This document shows positions 54,376-64,000 of a stretch of DNA of 64,000 bases, piece by piece. The position numbers and the translations under genes are program-made. The DNA is from Sphingomonas turrisvirgatae (lineage in GTDB: Bacteria > Pseudomonadota > Alphaproteobacteria > Sphingomonadales > Sphingomonadaceae), in assembly GCF_001721295.1 (NCBI RefSeq), contig NZ_MDDS01000005.1, forward strand, positions 62,001 through 126,000, written 5' to 3'. Below the pieces are notes generated by a model that was not told where the DNA came from, searched no databases, and saw only the letters and a program-made list of their open reading frames with translations. How positions within the stretch are numbered: position 1 is the stretch's first letter; the number at the start of each line of letters is the position of its first letter.

Positions 54376-56664
54376 TCAGCCGATTTCCTTGCGCAGCTGA
54401 TCGAACAGCCCCGGAATGGCGGTCAAGCGTGGCGCCTCTTGATCCAGGATCGCGAGGAAGATGGATCGCTTGATCGATGCCACGCGCCCAGGGCCGAGCG
54501 TGGTCCCCGGCGGCAGGGTCGAGAGCACGATGTCGATAAGCCGCTCAGCGCCGTGCAGGCGGCCCCACAAATAGTCGTTCTCGCGATAGGCGCGGCTGAA
54601 AAAGGCGCCGAAATTGTTGAACTGAATCCCCTTGAGCGTTGCCCTTGCGCCGCCGGAACGGATCGCGGTCGCATCGTCAGGGGAGATGCGATCCACGCGT
54701 ATCGGGTCGAATTCGTTCAACCCCTCACCCTGGAGCAAGGGCAGCGTCGCGATGTCAAAGAACGGGAAGCCGAGATAAGCGAGCAGCAACGGCCGGCGCA
54801 TGTCCCTAGACAGCTGGCTGAGGCCCGCCGAAAGCCGCTCGTCCGTATCCCGGTCAAGCGTGCGCAGGTCCATGCGCGCGCCAAGCTGATCGAGCAGTGC
54901 GCCCGCGTCCGGATCGACGCTGCGGGCTGCCTCGCGCAGGCCGATGAACGGGTCGGCGCGCTGACATTCGAGATAGGTGGCGAGCGATTCGTAGATCGCC
55001 TCTCGCATCGGCGCCAGTTCGGCATTGGCGCTGGCTTGGTCGAGCTCGGTCAGCCGGCGGGCAAGCAGGCGAAGCCGGCGTATCCTGAAGCCGACGTCAT
55101 GCGTCCGCAGCATGTCGAGCGTGGCCGGACTGGCCGAGGCTGCATGGCCCGTCGCGAAATCGTCCGCGCCGCGCCGCTCGATCTCCTGCCAGACGGCCTC
55201 GCGCAGCCGTCGCCAGCGCTGCGGCCCTGGCTGTTCGGCGATCTGGTGAAGATGGGTGGCGATGCGGTCGGCCACGCCCTCGACCTTCAACATGCCATAG
55301 GCGGTGTGGCCATAGCCCGCCTTGGCGGCGGCGGACACCTGTGCCCGGCTGCGCCAGGCGGCGAGCCGTTTGGGTGTCGGGTAGTCGAGGAACAGCGTGT
55401 AGCCGAACAGCGATTCGACCTGAGTTTCGACCTCGGCTCGAATACGCTCGACGATCGCCAACATGCGCTCGATGCGGGGGGGGCGGCCGCCGATCGCTTC
55501 CAGATTGTCGCGAATCGGTTGGTGGCGCGGCGGTTCGGACAGCGCGCCGATGATCGTCGGGAAGACGCCGGGCCGCCCCGCCGCCTCGCCATAGAAGCCG
55601 ATGCGATGGCCGGGGGAGGGGTCGATGAAGACGAAGCGGCGATCGATCTGGCGGCGGGCAGGCCGTTCCTTCAAGGCGTCGATCGCCGGGCGGAATGGTG
55701 CGTTGGCCAGGACCGATCCGTCGATCAGCGCCGCCTTGTCGACCGCGTTGGCGGCATATTGACGGGGCAGCGCATGCTCGAGGAAATGCTCCCGCCCGGG
55801 CCACGCCATGCCGCGCTCGGCCAGCACGCCGTCAAGCTCGCCGACCGTGGCCGGCGGGAACGCGCCCGGAAAGCTGGATGTCGCGCGCGCGGCGAAAGCC
55901 AGTTCGGCTGCATGCGCAAATTCGGCATCGGGCTGGCCATGATCGGTGAACGAAAAGACCAGGCGGTGTTCGGTTTCGACCACTTCGGGTGGAGAGTTGA
56001 GTTTAAGCCGTTCTGGGTGACCGCGAAAGTCGGTGACGGTCACGAACAGGTCGAGCGGCTGGCCCGCCGGCAGCAGCCGTGGGCCGCACGGTGCCGTCGC
56101 CATGGCATCGAACGCATCCAGCAGCATGTCCAGCAGCTGCTTGCCGCCGAACGGCGGTTCGAACCAGCGCGAGCGAACGAACTTCTCGAGCTTCGCGCGT
56201 ACTTCGGCACGGGCGCCTTGCTCGACCGTCTCCTCGACCGAATTGCCCCCTGAGGCCATCCAGGCGATCGGCAGCGCCCAGAATTTGGTCAGCTTGCTCG
56301 ATGGCGCCTGATCCGGGTTCAGCAGCGCCTCGACATCTGCGGTCTGCAGCCACAGGTCGGTGAGGGGGTCGAGCGATTGGCCGGTGGCGATCGCCTGCGC
56401 CAGGAACACGCCATTGATCCCGCCCGCACTCGCCCCGGCGACGATATCCGTCATCGCGCGCAGCCGAATGCCGGTCGTGTCGCCGATTTCCTGCAGCAGT
56501 TGCTGATAAATCCCTTCGCTGCCATCGGCCGCGTCATGGCCGTCCAGGCTTGCCCGGCTGGCGCGGGCGAGGTGCCAGATCTCCTTGGTGATGCCGTGCA
56601 TGTAGACGGCAAGGCTGATGCCGCCATAGCAGACCAGCGCGAGGCGCAGTTCCTTATCGGCCAT
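54376..56664 (-). CDS. Patatin-like phospholipase (large, DUF3376-type)
   Basis: A 762-residue protein. The N-terminal RLALVCYGGISLAVYMHG holds the oxyanion Gly-rich loop. The nucleophile elbow is GASAGG with Ser79, and the catalytic Asp is in ALIDGSVLANAPFRPAI. A long C-terminal region of about 400 residues, helix-rich, is typical of patatin-related proteins of this size. It probably hydrolyses phospholipid acyl chains in the cytoplasm or membrane; the physiological substrate is unknown. The EEP gene lies 12 bases upstream of its ATG on the same strand. Confidence 0.92.
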   Translation of the reverse strand: MADKELRLALVCYGGISLAVYMHGITKEIWHLARASRASLDGHDAADGSEGIYQQLLQEIGDTTGIRLRAMTDIVAGASAGGINGVFLAQAIATGQSLDPLTDLWLQTADVEALLNPDQAPSSKLTKFWALPIAWMASGGNSVEETVEQGARAEVRAKLEKFVRSRWFEPPFGGKQLLDMLLDAFDAMATAPCGPRLLPAGQPLDLFVTVTDFRGHPERLKLNSPPEVVETEHRLVFSFTDHGQPDAEFAHAAELAFAARATSSFPGAFPPATVGELDGVLAERGMAWPGREHFLEHALPRQYAANAVDKAALIDGSVLANAPFRPAIDALKERPARRQIDRRFVFIDPSPGHRIGFYGEAAGRPGVFPTIIGALSEPPRHQPIRDNLEAIGGRPPRIERMLAIVERIRAEVETQVESLFGYTLFLDYPTPKRLAAWRSRAQVSAAAKAGYGHTAYGMLKVEGVADRIATHLHQIAEQPGPQRWRRLREAVWQEIERRGADDFATGHAASASPATLDMLRTHDVGFRIRRLRLLARRLTELDQASANAELAPMREAIYESLATYLECQRADPFIGLREAARSVDPDAGALLDQLGARMDLRTLDRDTDERLSAGLSQLSRDMRRPLLLAYLGFPFFDIATLPLLQGEGLNEFDPIRVDRISPDDATAIRSGGARATLKGIQFNNFGAFFSRAYRENDYLWGRLHGAERLIDIVLSTLPPGTTLGPGRVASIKRSIFLAILDQEAPRLTAIPGLFDQLRKEIG

Positions 56665-56676
56665 GGGAAGCCATCA

Positions 56677-57375
56677 TCAGGCGGGACGAACCTGCGCCCA
56701 GATCGGAAGATGATCGGACGCGGTGCGGGCAGATGCGGTTTCATGGACGCCGCATTCGGCGACGGTCAGTCCGGATGACACCATGATGCGGTCGAGCCGC
56801 GCGACGGGACGCCGCGCATGGAAAGAGCGTCCAGTGGGCGCGAAGGTGAAGTCGCGGCTGAAATCGCGCAGGCAGCCCGACTGGGCGCTCCAGTCGTTGA
56901 GATCGCCCATCATCACGGTGGGAAGGCGCTGCGTGCTCGCGTCGAGGTGCGACAGGATCGCATGCGCCTGCCGCCGTCGCCACAGACCCGACAGGTCGAG
57001 GTGCATTCCGACCACGCGCACGACATGGCCATTCACGCGAAGGTCGGCCATGACTGCGCCACGCGGTTCGAGCGCGGGCAGGTGGATCACCTCCTGATCC
57101 AGAATCTGTGCATCCTTGCGCACCAGGATGGCATTGCCGTGCCACCCCATGCTGCCCGTACGGACGCCGAACTGCACCGCCCTCCAGGGTGAATGCTCAT
57201 CCAGCAGGTGCGGGGTAATCACGCCCTGCCGTTGACCGAAGCGACGGTCGCATTCCTGCAACGCGATTACATCGGCATCGATCTCGCGCAGCACCTCCAA
57301 CGTTCGCTCGGGCCGGCGACGCCGATCGGTGCCGATCGATTTGCGCATGTTATAGCTGGCCACCTTCAGCATCAT
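56677..57375 (-). CDS. Endonuclease/exonuclease/phosphatase (EEP) family protein
   Basis: 232 residues. LKVASYNMRKSIG starts the fold (catalytic Asn), ADVIALQECDRR holds the metal-binding Glu, and VVGMHLDLSG, MMGDLNDWS and ASDHLPIWAQV (Asp-His) complete the site. Members are phosphodiesterases acting on DNA, lipids or phosphoinositides. Proximity to the patatin gene suggests lipid turnover, but that is inference. Two ATGs in a row allow a start one codon later. Confidence 0.92.
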   Translation of the reverse strand: MMLKVASYNMRKSIGTDRRRRPERTLEVLREIDADVIALQECDRRFGQRQGVITPHLLDEHSPWRAVQFGVRTGSMGWHGNAILVRKDAQILDQEVIHLPALEPRGAVMADLRVNGHVVRVVGMHLDLSGLWRRRQAHAILSHLDASTQRLPTVMMGDLNDWSAQSGCLRDFSRDFTFAPTGRSFHARRPVARLDRIMVSSGLTVAECGVHETASARTASDHLPIWAQVRPA

Positions 57376-57410
57376 TCCTGTGTGCGGCGCGGACGGGCCA
57401 AGAGCAAGGG

Positions 57411-57611
57411 TCAGACGGAGATCGAGGGCGTTTGCGTGGACTGGCCGCGTGCCTCGTCCGCAGCGGCGATCAGGCTGTGACCGGTTGCTTCGGCAGCATC
57501 CGGCGTCATCGCGATGGCCACGCCATCCGGCCCATCCAGCAGAACGACGCCGACTTCGGCGCTGGCAATGCCGGCTTGCTGATGGGCCTCACGACCACGA
57601 TCCGTCATCAA
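57411..57611 (-). CDS. Small hypothetical protein (66 aa)
   Basis: MMTDRGREAHQQAGIASAEV begins a 66-residue soluble protein. The middle, VVLLDGPDGVAIAMTPDAAEATGHSLIAAA, looks like a single alpha/beta unit of the type found in small sphingomonad proteins placed after MmcQ/YjbR genes. Its ATG overlaps the preceding stop (ATGA), which supports real translation. No family name is given. Confidence 0.7.
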   Translation of the reverse strand: MMTDRGREAHQQAGIASAEVGVVLLDGPDGVAIAMTPDAAEATGHSLIAAADEARGQSTQTPSISV

Positions 57612-58063
57612 CGCGTCCCCTCATTGTTGGGAATGATCGGCCGGTTGAACGTCGCGTCGCACGAAAATATCCCGATGGCCCGCACGGGTCGGCGCCCGCC
57701 GGCCTCGAGCAGCCGACGCGGCGCGACGAGTTCCCAGCTGATCGCGACGCGATCAGCCACGCGGTCCCAGTCGGTATCGCTCGTCAGATGAATGCCCACC
57801 CAGCCCGACGGGCCAAAATAGGGCGGGCGATAATAGAGGTCGGGCGCCATCTCGATCAGCATCGCCTGTTCTTCCGGCCCGCTGGTCTTGACGATGGCGG
57901 CCGTGACATCGTCTCCATGATGGTGATGCCAGAAGTAGGCGAACATCTTTCCCTTGCTGATCAGGAAGGCGGGCATGCCGTGCGAGCGCTTCTCCTCGGT
58001 CTCAGGCAAGGCGAGGGCGGCGGCGCGCAGCTTCTCGAGCGCTTGCGCCGCCTGCGGGTTCAT
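57608..58063 (-). CDS. MmcQ/YjbR family protein
   Basis: About 151 residues from [12 protein letters not shown]; an ATG four codons earlier (58075) is possible but the one at 58063 overlaps the purN stop exactly (ATGA). KLRAAALALPETEEKRSHGMPAFLISKGKMFAYFW is the family start (double-wing fold, CyaY-like). DNA binding is assumed for the family but poorly tested. It is coupled to purN and to the small gene downstream. Confidence 0.87.
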   Translation of the reverse strand: MNPQAAQALEKLRAAALALPETEEKRSHGMPAFLISKGKMFAYFWHHHHGDDVTAAIVKTSGPEEQAMLIEMAPDLYYRPPYFGPSGWVGIHLTSDTDWDRVADRVAISWELVAPRRLLEAGGRRPVRAIGIFSCDATFNRPIIPNNEGTR

Positions 58064-58629
58064 CGGTTCAGCCATTCCCGAACAATGCGGGGATAGAGCT
58101 TGTGTTCCTCGGCCAATACCCGCGCGGCCAGGGTGTCGGGGGTGTCGCCCGGCAGGATCGGCACACGCGCCTGCCCGAGCACCTCGCCCCCATCGAGTTC
58201 TTCGGTGACGACGTGGACCGAGCAGCCAGCCTCGGCGTTCCCCGCCGCGATCGCCCGGGCATGGGTGTCCAGCCCCTTGTAGAGCGGAAGCAGCGAGGGA
58301 TGAATATTGACGATCCGGCCGCGCCAGCGCTGAACGAAGCCGTCGGTCAGCAGGCGCATATAGCCGGCCAGCGCGATCGCCTCGACCCCGGCATCGCGTA
58401 ACGCGGCGTCGATCCTCGCTTCATAGTCCGTCTTCGCCATGCCCTTGGGCGATTGCGCGAAAGTGGCAACGCCGTGGGCGGCAGCCCAGGCGAGGCCGGC
58501 GGCGTCAGGCTTGTCGGAAGCGACGAGTGCAACCTCGTACGGGGATTCCCGCGTCCGCGATGCTTCGACCAGCGTCTGCATGTTCGACCCACGGCCGGAG
58601 ATGAGGATGCCGAGCCGGCGTTTAGCCAT
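58060..58629 (-). CDS. purN: Phosphoribosylglycinamide formyltransferase (GART)
   Basis: A 189-residue enzyme. The N-terminus [16 protein letters not shown] binds GAR phosphate. The catalytic Asn-His block is [15 protein letters not shown], and the Asp lies in [16 protein letters not shown]. It uses 10-formyl-tetrahydrofolate in purine synthesis. Its ATG overlaps the purM stop by eight bases, so the two are coupled. Confidence 0.97.
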   Translation of the reverse strand: MAKRRLGILISGRGSNMQTLVEASRTRESPYEVALVASDKPDAAGLAWAAAHGVATFAQSPKGMAKTDYEARIDAALRDAGVEAIALAGYMRLLTDGFVQRWRGRIVNIHPSLLPLYKGLDTHARAIAAGNAEAGCSVHVVTEELDGGEVLGQARVPILPGDTPDTLAARVLAEEHKLYPRIVREWLNR

Positions 58630-59716
58630 GGTGCGTGGCTGACCAGGCGGCCCGGGCGCTCCAGGTCTCGACCGAACCGGCGACGGTGCACCCTCGCTCG
58701 CCCGGCTGGATCGAACCGATGCGATGTACGGTCTCGCCTGCCTCGGCCAGCGCTGCGGCCACCGCCTCTGCCGCGTCCTCCTTTACCACCGCGACCATGC
58801 CGATGCCGCAGTTGAAGGTGCGCGCCATCTCCTCCGGCTCGATATTGCCCTGCGCTTGCAGGAACGCCATCAGTCTCGGCTGAGTCCAGGCATCGGCATC
58901 GACCCGCGCATGGCAACCTGCCGGTAATATGCGGGGAATGTTCTCGAGCAGCCCGCCCCCGGTAATATGGGCCAGACCATTGATCCGTCCATCACGAAGC
59001 AGTGGCAGCAGCGACTTCACATAGATGCGGGTCGGCGCCATCAGCGCGTCAAGCAGGATCGTTTCCTGGTCGAACAGCGCCGGGCGGTTGAGCTTCCAGC
59101 TCTTGTCTGCGGCAAGCCGGCGAACCAGGCTGAAGCCGTTGGAATGAACCCCGGTCGAGGCAAGCCCGAGCATCATGTCGCCCGGCGCGATGCGGCTGCC
59201 GTCGAGTAGCCGGTCCCGTTCGACAGCGCCCACGCAGAAGCCGGCAAGGTCATAGTCGCCATCGGCATACATGCCCGGCATCTCGGCCGTTTCGCCGCCG
59301 ATCAGCGCACAGCCGGCTTGGCGACACCCCTCGGCGATACTGGCGATCACGCGCTCGGCCACGCCGGCAACCAGCTTGCCGCTGGCATAATAATCGAGGA
59401 AGAACAGCGGCTCGGCGCCTTGCACGATCAGATCGTTGGCGCACATCGCGACCAGGTCGATGCCGACCCCGTCATGCGCGTCATGCTCGATCGCCAGCTT
59501 CAATTTGGTGCCGACGCCGTCATTCGCGGCGACGAGCAGCGGATCGCTGAACCCCGCTGCCTTGAGGTCGAACAGGCCGCCGAACCCGCCAAGATCCGCG
59601 TCCGCGCCGGGGCGGCGGGTGGAGCGGGCGAGCGGGGCGATCGCCTTGACCAGTGCGTTCCCGGCATCGATCGAAACGCCGGCCTGGGCGTAGGTATAGG
59701 GCTTTGGATCGGTCAT
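58622..59716 (-). CDS. purM: Phosphoribosylformylglycinamidine cyclo-ligase
   Basis: 364 residues from [20 protein letters not shown]. The ATP/FGAM site motifs are [26 protein letters not shown] and [11 protein letters not shown], with [16 protein letters not shown] in the second half. It makes AIR from FGAM. The start is set by the family N-terminus; the longer frame includes the promoter region shared with the divergent DUF2066 gene. Confidence 0.97.
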   Translation of the reverse strand: MTDPKPYTYAQAGVSIDAGNALVKAIAPLARSTRRPGADADLGGFGGLFDLKAAGFSDPLLVAANDGVGTKLKLAIEHDAHDGVGIDLVAMCANDLIVQGAEPLFFLDYYASGKLVAGVAERVIASIAEGCRQAGCALIGGETAEMPGMYADGDYDLAGFCVGAVERDRLLDGSRIAPGDMMLGLASTGVHSNGFSLVRRLAADKSWKLNRPALFDQETILLDALMAPTRIYVKSLLPLLRDGRINGLAHITGGGLLENIPRILPAGCHARVDADAWTQPRLMAFLQAQGNIEPEEMARTFNCGIGMVAVVKEDAAEAVAAALAEAGETVHRIGSIQPGERGCTVAGSVETWSARAAWSATHHG

Positions 59717-59778
59717 GCAGCGCCCCCTAGTCATATCGCGCTTGGATTTCCACGTTTGCTTCGCCAAAAGGGCGCCGA

Positions 59779-61053
59779 ATGTTTGCCCGCGTCTCACCCT
59801 GGTTCATCGCAACCGCCGCTCTTGGCATGGTCGCATCCGCAGGCCTCGCTCTCGCGCAAGCTGGCAAGGGCGCGGCCGGAGAAAGCAGCCGGGCGATCGG
59901 CGACAGTTCGGGCAGCTTCGAAGTTTCCGGCGTCGATGTCGATGTGCGCGGCGGGGATGCCGCCTCGGCGCGAATGGGCGGATGGCGACTGGCGCAGCGC
60001 AAGGCCTGGGGCATGCTGGCACAGCGGCTGGCGGGGCGAACCGCCACGCTTTCGGACTCAACGCTCGACGGCCTGGTCACGGGCATCATCATCGAGCGTG
60101 AGCAGATCGGTCCGAACCGCTATGTGGCGCGGCTTGGCGTGCTGTTCGATCGCGGGCGGGCGGCATCGGTGCTTGGCGTTCAGGGTCAGATGCTCCGGTC
60201 GCCGCCGATGCTGCTGGTCCCCGTGCAGATCTCCGGCGGCGCGCATCGCGTATTCGAAGGCGACAGCGCCTTTGCCGAGGGGTGGAAGCGGTTTCGCACT
60301 GGCAACAGCGCGATCGACTATGTGCGGCCCGGCGGCACCGGACCTGACCGGCTGCTGATGAACGCGGGGCAGATCATCCGACGCGAACGCGGTTGGTGGC
60401 GCTCGATTATCGATCAGTATGGCGCTGCCGACGTATTGACGCCGACGGTCGAGTTGCGACGCAGCTATCCGGGCGGGCCGATCGTCGGCGTGTTCACGGC
60501 CAATCACGGTCCAGACAACCGCCGCATTGCGCAGTTCGTGCTGCGGGTGAACGATGGGAACGCGTTGCCTGCACTGATCGACGCCGGAATACAGCGGATC
60601 GACAAGGCATATCAGGACGCGCTGCGCGCCGGTATCCTTAAAACGGACACGCTGCTCGCGACCGAGCCGCCCAAGCCCGAGGTCCCGGTCGAGGAAGAGA
60701 CCGGAGTCGAGGAGGCGCTGAACACGGGGGACACGCCACAGGTCGCCACGGGATCGACTTTCACCATCCAGTTCGACACGCCCGGGGTCGCGGCGGTATC
60801 GAGCGGTGAAGCAGCAATCCGGTCCGTACCCGGCGTGAGTTCGGCCAGCACGACCAGCCTGGCACTGGGCGGCGTATCGCTGATGCGCGTCACCTATAAT
60901 GGCATTCAGACCGGCCTGCGGGCCGCGCTGGAAGCACGCGGCTGGCAGGTACAGGAAGGTGCGGGCGTCCTGCGCATCCGTCGTGGCGCGCAGGCGCCGG
61001 CACCGGCCAGCCAGCCGGTACCCGCCGATGCCGGGAACAGCAGCGACGGATGA
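59779..61053 (+). CDS. DUF2066 domain protein (exported)
   Basis: A 424-residue protein with a signal peptide, [28 protein letters not shown]. The region [38 protein letters not shown] is the DUF2066 start. A Pro/Glu-rich linker precedes a C-terminal domain of about 110 residues. It is probably periplasmic with unknown role. In sphingomonads it regularly lies between purM and hdaA, and it overlaps hdaA by four bases. Confidence 0.87.
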   Translation: MFARVSPWFIATAALGMVASAGLALAQAGKGAAGESSRAIGDSSGSFEVSGVDVDVRGGDAASARMGGWRLAQRKAWGMLAQRLAGRTATLSDSTLDGLVTGIIIEREQIGPNRYVARLGVLFDRGRAASVLGVQGQMLRSPPMLLVPVQISGGAHRVFEGDSAFAEGWKRFRTGNSAIDYVRPGGTGPDRLLMNAGQIIRRERGWWRSIIDQYGAADVLTPTVELRRSYPGGPIVGVFTANHGPDNRRIAQFVLRVNDGNALPALIDAGIQRIDKAYQDALRAGILKTDTLLATEPPKPEVPVEEETGVEEALNTGDTPQVATGSTFTIQFDTPGVAAVSSGEAAIRSVPGVSSASTTSLALGGVSLMRVTYNGIQTGLRAALEARGWQVQEGAGVLRIRRGAQAPAPASQPVPADAGNSSDG

Positions 61054-61673
61054 GCCAGCTGTCCCTGCCGCTCGACCGGCCGGCCGGCGCGCGTGAGGAT
61101 CATTTCCTGGTGGGGCAGGCGAACGAGCGTGCCGTGCAGATGCTCGATCGTTGGGCAACCTGGCCGGTGATGACCGCGATCATCACGGGCCCGCGTAAGT
61201 CGGGCCGCAGCTTGCTTGCGCGCACCATGGTGGCACGGAGCGGCGGGGCGGTGATCGACGATGCCGATTTGCAGAGCGAGACGATGCTCTTCCACGCCTG
61301 GAACGAGGCACAGTCCGAGCGGCGGCCGCTATTTCTGGTCGCGAACGATGCCCCGCCAGAGTGGGACGTCAAGCTTCCTGACCTTCGATCGCGCTTGGCC
61401 AGCAGCCCGCTCGCGCGGATCGATGAGCCGGACGATGCGCTGGCAGTCGGTATCCTGCGTCAGTTCTTCGATCGTCATGAACTTGTCGCACAGGACGATG
61501 TAGTGGCGTGGGTGATGCGGCGGATCGAACGAACCTATCTGTCGATTCTGCGAACTGGCGAAGCCTTGGAGGAGGACGCCAGTCGCCGTCGCAACCGACG
61601 CTTGTCGATCCCGACGGCGCGCGCCACATTGACCGGGGCCGGCCTGCTAAGGGACGCCGGCGCGTCGGGCTGA
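61050..61673 (+). CDS. hdaA: DnaA regulatory inactivator HdaA
   Basis: A 207-residue truncated DnaA-like AAA+ protein. The N-terminal QLSLPL is a sliding-clamp-binding motif. The Walker A-like loop is GPRKSGRSLLAR, with Arg where Lys is usual. ADLQSE and FLVANDAPPEWDV follow, then sensor and lid regions. With the DNA-loaded clamp it promotes DnaA-ATP hydrolysis after initiation. The changed Walker Lys deserves note but is seen in some Hda proteins. Confidence 0.88.
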   Translation: MSQLSLPLDRPAGAREDHFLVGQANERAVQMLDRWATWPVMTAIITGPRKSGRSLLARTMVARSGGAVIDDADLQSETMLFHAWNEAQSERRPLFLVANDAPPEWDVKLPDLRSRLASSPLARIDEPDDALAVGILRQFFDRHELVAQDDVVAWVMRRIERTYLSILRTGEALEEDASRRRNRRLSIPTARATLTGAGLLRDAGASG

Positions 61674-61684
61674 AACGAGGAAGC

Positions 61685-63853
61685 ATGTCGAGCCGTCCGC
61701 AAACCGCCAGCGATCCTGCCGATTCAGCCGTTGGCGCAGGGCCGCGCTACTTCAACCGCGAGCTGTCGTGGCTGGCGTTCAATCGCCGAGTGATGGAGGA
61801 GGCGTGCAACACGGCGCATCCCTTGCTTGAGCGGCTACGTTTCCTGTCGATCTCGGGCTCGAACCTCGACGAATTCTTCATGGTGCGGGTCGCCGGCCTC
61901 AAGGGCCAGCAGATGCAGGAGGTCGAGGCTCATTCCGCCGACGGCCTGACCCCGGCGCAGCAGCTGGCAGCGATCGTCGACGAGGCTAGCGAACTGGTCG
62001 ACAGTCAGCAGGCGGTGTGGAACGACATCGTCGGCGAACTGGACGAACGCGGGATCGAAGTGCTCGATGCCGACGAGATCGCGGGACCCGTCGCCGAATG
62101 GATCGAGGATCATTTTCGCACGCAGATATTCCCGATCCTGACGCCTCAGGCACTCGATCCGGCGCATCCCTTTCCGTTCATCCCGAACAAGGGCCTGAGC
62201 GTCATCTTCGACCTGGTGCGCAGGAGCGATGGCGAGCCGATCCGGGAGCTGGTCCTGCTGCCGCCCGCGTCGCCGCGGTTCGTGCGCATGCCCGGGGATA
62301 ACGCCTGCTATGTCACGGTCGAAACGCTGCTCAAGCGGTTCTCGACGCTGCTCTTTCCGGGGTACGAGGTAAAGGGGGCGGCGACGTTCCGCGTGCTGCG
62401 CGACAGCGACATCGAGCTGGAGGAGGAGGCGGAAGATCTGGTTTTGTACTTCCGCAGCGCGATCAAGCGTCGCCGGCGCGGGCGCGTTATCCGGCTCGAG
62501 ATGGAAGAGGGCATCCATCCCGAGCTGGAAGCCGTGCTGAAGGAGGAACTGGGCGGCAGCGAAGCGCTGTTGACCGAAACCGGCGGGTTCCTGGGGATCG
62601 GCGACCTTGCGATGATCGTCGAGGAGGATCGGCCAGACCTCAAGTTCCCGCCCTTTTCACCGCGTTTCCCCGAGCGCGTGCGCGATTTCGGCGGCGACTG
62701 TTTCGCTGCGATCCGCGCCAAGGACATTATCGTCCACCATCCGTACGAAACGTTCGATGTCGTGCTTGCCTTTCTCAAGCAGGCGGCGAGCGATCCTGAT
62801 GTGGTGGCGATCAAGCAGACGCTATACCGTGCGGGCAAGCAGTCGGCGGTGATCCAGGCGCTGATCGCCGCGGCGGAGGCCGGCAAGTCGGTGACCGCCG
62901 TGGTCGAGTTGAAAGCCCGGTTTGATGAGGAGCAGAACCTCTACTGGGCGTCGGCACTGGAACGCGCTGGCGTGCAGGTGATCTATGGCTTCACTACATG
63001 GAAGACCCACGCCAAGGTGTCGATGGTGGTGCGGCGCGAGGGCGACGAGTTCCGCACCTACTGCCATTTCGGAACCGGCAATTATCATCCGGTCACGGCA
63101 CGTATCTATACCGATCTCAGCTTCTTCACCGCGGATCCGGCGATGGGGCGTGATGCGGCGAAAATCTTCAACTACGTCACGGGCTATGTCGAGCCGGAGG
63201 GGCTGGAACGGCTGACCGTTTCGCCGCGCCATCTGCGCGAGCGCTTGATCGAGTTGGTCGATGCTGAGATCGCAAATGCCCTTGCCGGCAAGCCGTCGGC
63301 GATCTGGGCCAAGATGAACAGCCTGGTCGATCCCACCATGATCGACAAGCTGTACGAGGCAAGCAATGCAGGGGTCGAAATCGACCTGATCGTGCGGGGC
63401 ATCTGCTGCCTGCGGCCGGGGATCGCGGGCATGAGCGAAAATATCTCGGTCAAGTCGGTTGTCGGACGGTTCCTGGAGCACAGCCGGATTTGGGCGTTCG
63501 GCAATGGCGAGGCATTGCCCAACGACGGTGCGAAGCTGTTCATATCCTCGGCCGACTGGATGCCGCGCAACTTCGACCGGCGCGTGGAGTTCATGCTTCC
63601 GATCCTCAACCATACCGTGCATGATCAGGTGCTGGACCAGGTGATGGTCGCCAACCTGATCGACGACGAGCAGAGCTGGGAGCTGGAAAGCGATGGCCGC
63701 TATGTGCGCGAGGTGCCCGGCCGCAAGCCGTTCAACCTGCACCGCTATTTCATGACCAACCCTTCGCTGTCCGGGCGCGGTGCTGCGCTCGCCAAGAGCG
63801 TCGCGGTCCCCAAGCTGTCGCTGCGCCGCTGGCGCGCGGAGCGGAACGGATGA
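61685..63853 (+). CDS. ppk1: Polyphosphate kinase 1
   Basis: 722 residues from MSSRPQTASDPADSAV. YFNRELSWLAFNRRVMEEA starts the N domain. The catalytic phospho-His is in YCHFGTGNYHPVTARIYTDL, and the second His in KTHAKVSMVVRR. It makes polyphosphate reversibly from ATP. The frame is open further upstream but only inside hdaA. Its stop overlaps the ATG of ppx (ATGA). Confidence 0.98.
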   Translation: MSSRPQTASDPADSAVGAGPRYFNRELSWLAFNRRVMEEACNTAHPLLERLRFLSISGSNLDEFFMVRVAGLKGQQMQEVEAHSADGLTPAQQLAAIVDEASELVDSQQAVWNDIVGELDERGIEVLDADEIAGPVAEWIEDHFRTQIFPILTPQALDPAHPFPFIPNKGLSVIFDLVRRSDGEPIRELVLLPPASPRFVRMPGDNACYVTVETLLKRFSTLLFPGYEVKGAATFRVLRDSDIELEEEAEDLVLYFRSAIKRRRRGRVIRLEMEEGIHPELEAVLKEELGGSEALLTETGGFLGIGDLAMIVEEDRPDLKFPPFSPRFPERVRDFGGDCFAAIRAKDIIVHHPYETFDVVLAFLKQAASDPDVVAIKQTLYRAGKQSAVIQALIAAAEAGKSVTAVVELKARFDEEQNLYWASALERAGVQVIYGFTTWKTHAKVSMVVRREGDEFRTYCHFGTGNYHPVTARIYTDLSFFTADPAMGRDAAKIFNYVTGYVEPEGLERLTVSPRHLRERLIELVDAEIANALAGKPSAIWAKMNSLVDPTMIDKLYEASNAGVEIDLIVRGICCLRPGIAGMSENISVKSVVGRFLEHSRIWAFGNGEALPNDGAKLFISSADWMPRNFDRRVEFMLPILNHTVHDQVLDQVMVANLIDDEQSWELESDGRYVREVPGRKPFNLHRYFMTNPSLSGRGAALAKSVAVPKLSLRRWRAERNG

Positions 63854-64000
63854 GCGTGACCCAACTGCTGTTTCGTAAAGTCCGGCCGCAAGCGCCGGTA
63901 GCATCGAGTCGCGCGGCGATCATCGACATTGGATCGAACTCGATCCGCCTGGTCGTCTATGACGGCACCGCACGGCTACCGGCCACGCTGTTCAACGAGA
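63850..64000 (+). CDS. ppx: Exopolyphosphatase Ppx/GppA, N-terminal part (cut by window end)
   Basis: The first 50 residues are visible: MSVTQLLFRKVRPQAPVASS, then AIIDIGSNSIRLVVYDG, the phosphate-1 motif of the Ppx/GppA (ASKHA) family. It degrades polyphosphate or pppGpp. Translational overlap with ppk1 makes a classic ppk-ppx pair. Confidence 0.93.
   Translation, partial: MSVTQLLFRKVRPQAPVASSRAAIIDIGSNSIRLVVYDGTARLPATLFNE

Overview
The window is high-GC alphaproteobacterial chromosome, most likely a sphingomonad (Sphingomonas or a close relative). The evidence is the set of small gene families typical of that group (DUF6356, DUF6628, DUF6894, DUF6961 and short MDxN-type proteins), the order purM-DUF2066-hdaA-ppk-ppx, the trp/accD/folC operon, and alphaproteobacterial sigma-32 and EcfG type promoters. 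No rRNA, CRISPR array, IS element or intact prophage was seen.

Layout. 1-7,145: most of a type II secretion cluster (gspL part, M, E, F, then N on the opposite strand, a Tat-exported periplasmic-binding-like protein, J, K). 7,175-18,046: a small DUF6356 protein, an FAD/NAD(P) protein, a YbbAP-type ABC exporter diverging from an arylesterase, a hydrolase-fold protein that has lost its catalytic serine, an acyltransferase and an unusually short Mfd. 18,112-21,702: tRNA-Pro(GGG), yajC-secD-secF and an Mth938-domain gene. 21,842-25,482: DUF3089 lipase-like protein, glycosyltransferase, two tandem glycine-zipper proteins, a cupin. 25,483-27,853: no large genes; it holds a candidate structured RNA of about 500 nt ending in a strong terminator, and a cluster of very small genes, one of them frameshifted. 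28,000-32,490: dnaK-dnaJ, a copper chaperone, a pseudouridine synthase. 32,613-40,228: a zincin-like gene, a DNA methyltransferase fused to a nuclease-like domain, uvrA, and an AT-rich anti-phage dCTP deaminase gene with a frameshift. 40,274-42,847: small stress-type genes and a cold shock protein. 42,844-47,827: RsmD, a pseudouridine synthase, a single-domain response regulator, an AmpG-like permease. 47,894-54,315: one long minus-strand operon lapA-pyrF-GNAT-trpF-trpB-trpA-accD-folC. 54,376-59,716: patatin-like phospholipase, EEP phosphodiesterase, MmcQ/YjbR, purN and purM. 59,779-64,000: DUF2066, hdaA, ppk1, start of ppx.

How the genes work together. The gsp genes build a secretion machine across both membranes. 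YajC-SecD-SecF supports Sec export. DnaK/DnaJ are under a recognisable heat shock promoter. The long operon mixes tryptophan, pyrimidine, fatty acid and folate steps. The 33-40 kb part looks like a small DNA-modification/defence region around the housekeeping uvrA.

The most unusual observations are the candidate structured RNA at about 25.66-26.17 kb, a shared CTGAGAGA/GCTCCCGCT leader motif in front of four small genes, and the defence-type dCTP deaminase interrupted by a one-base frameshift.
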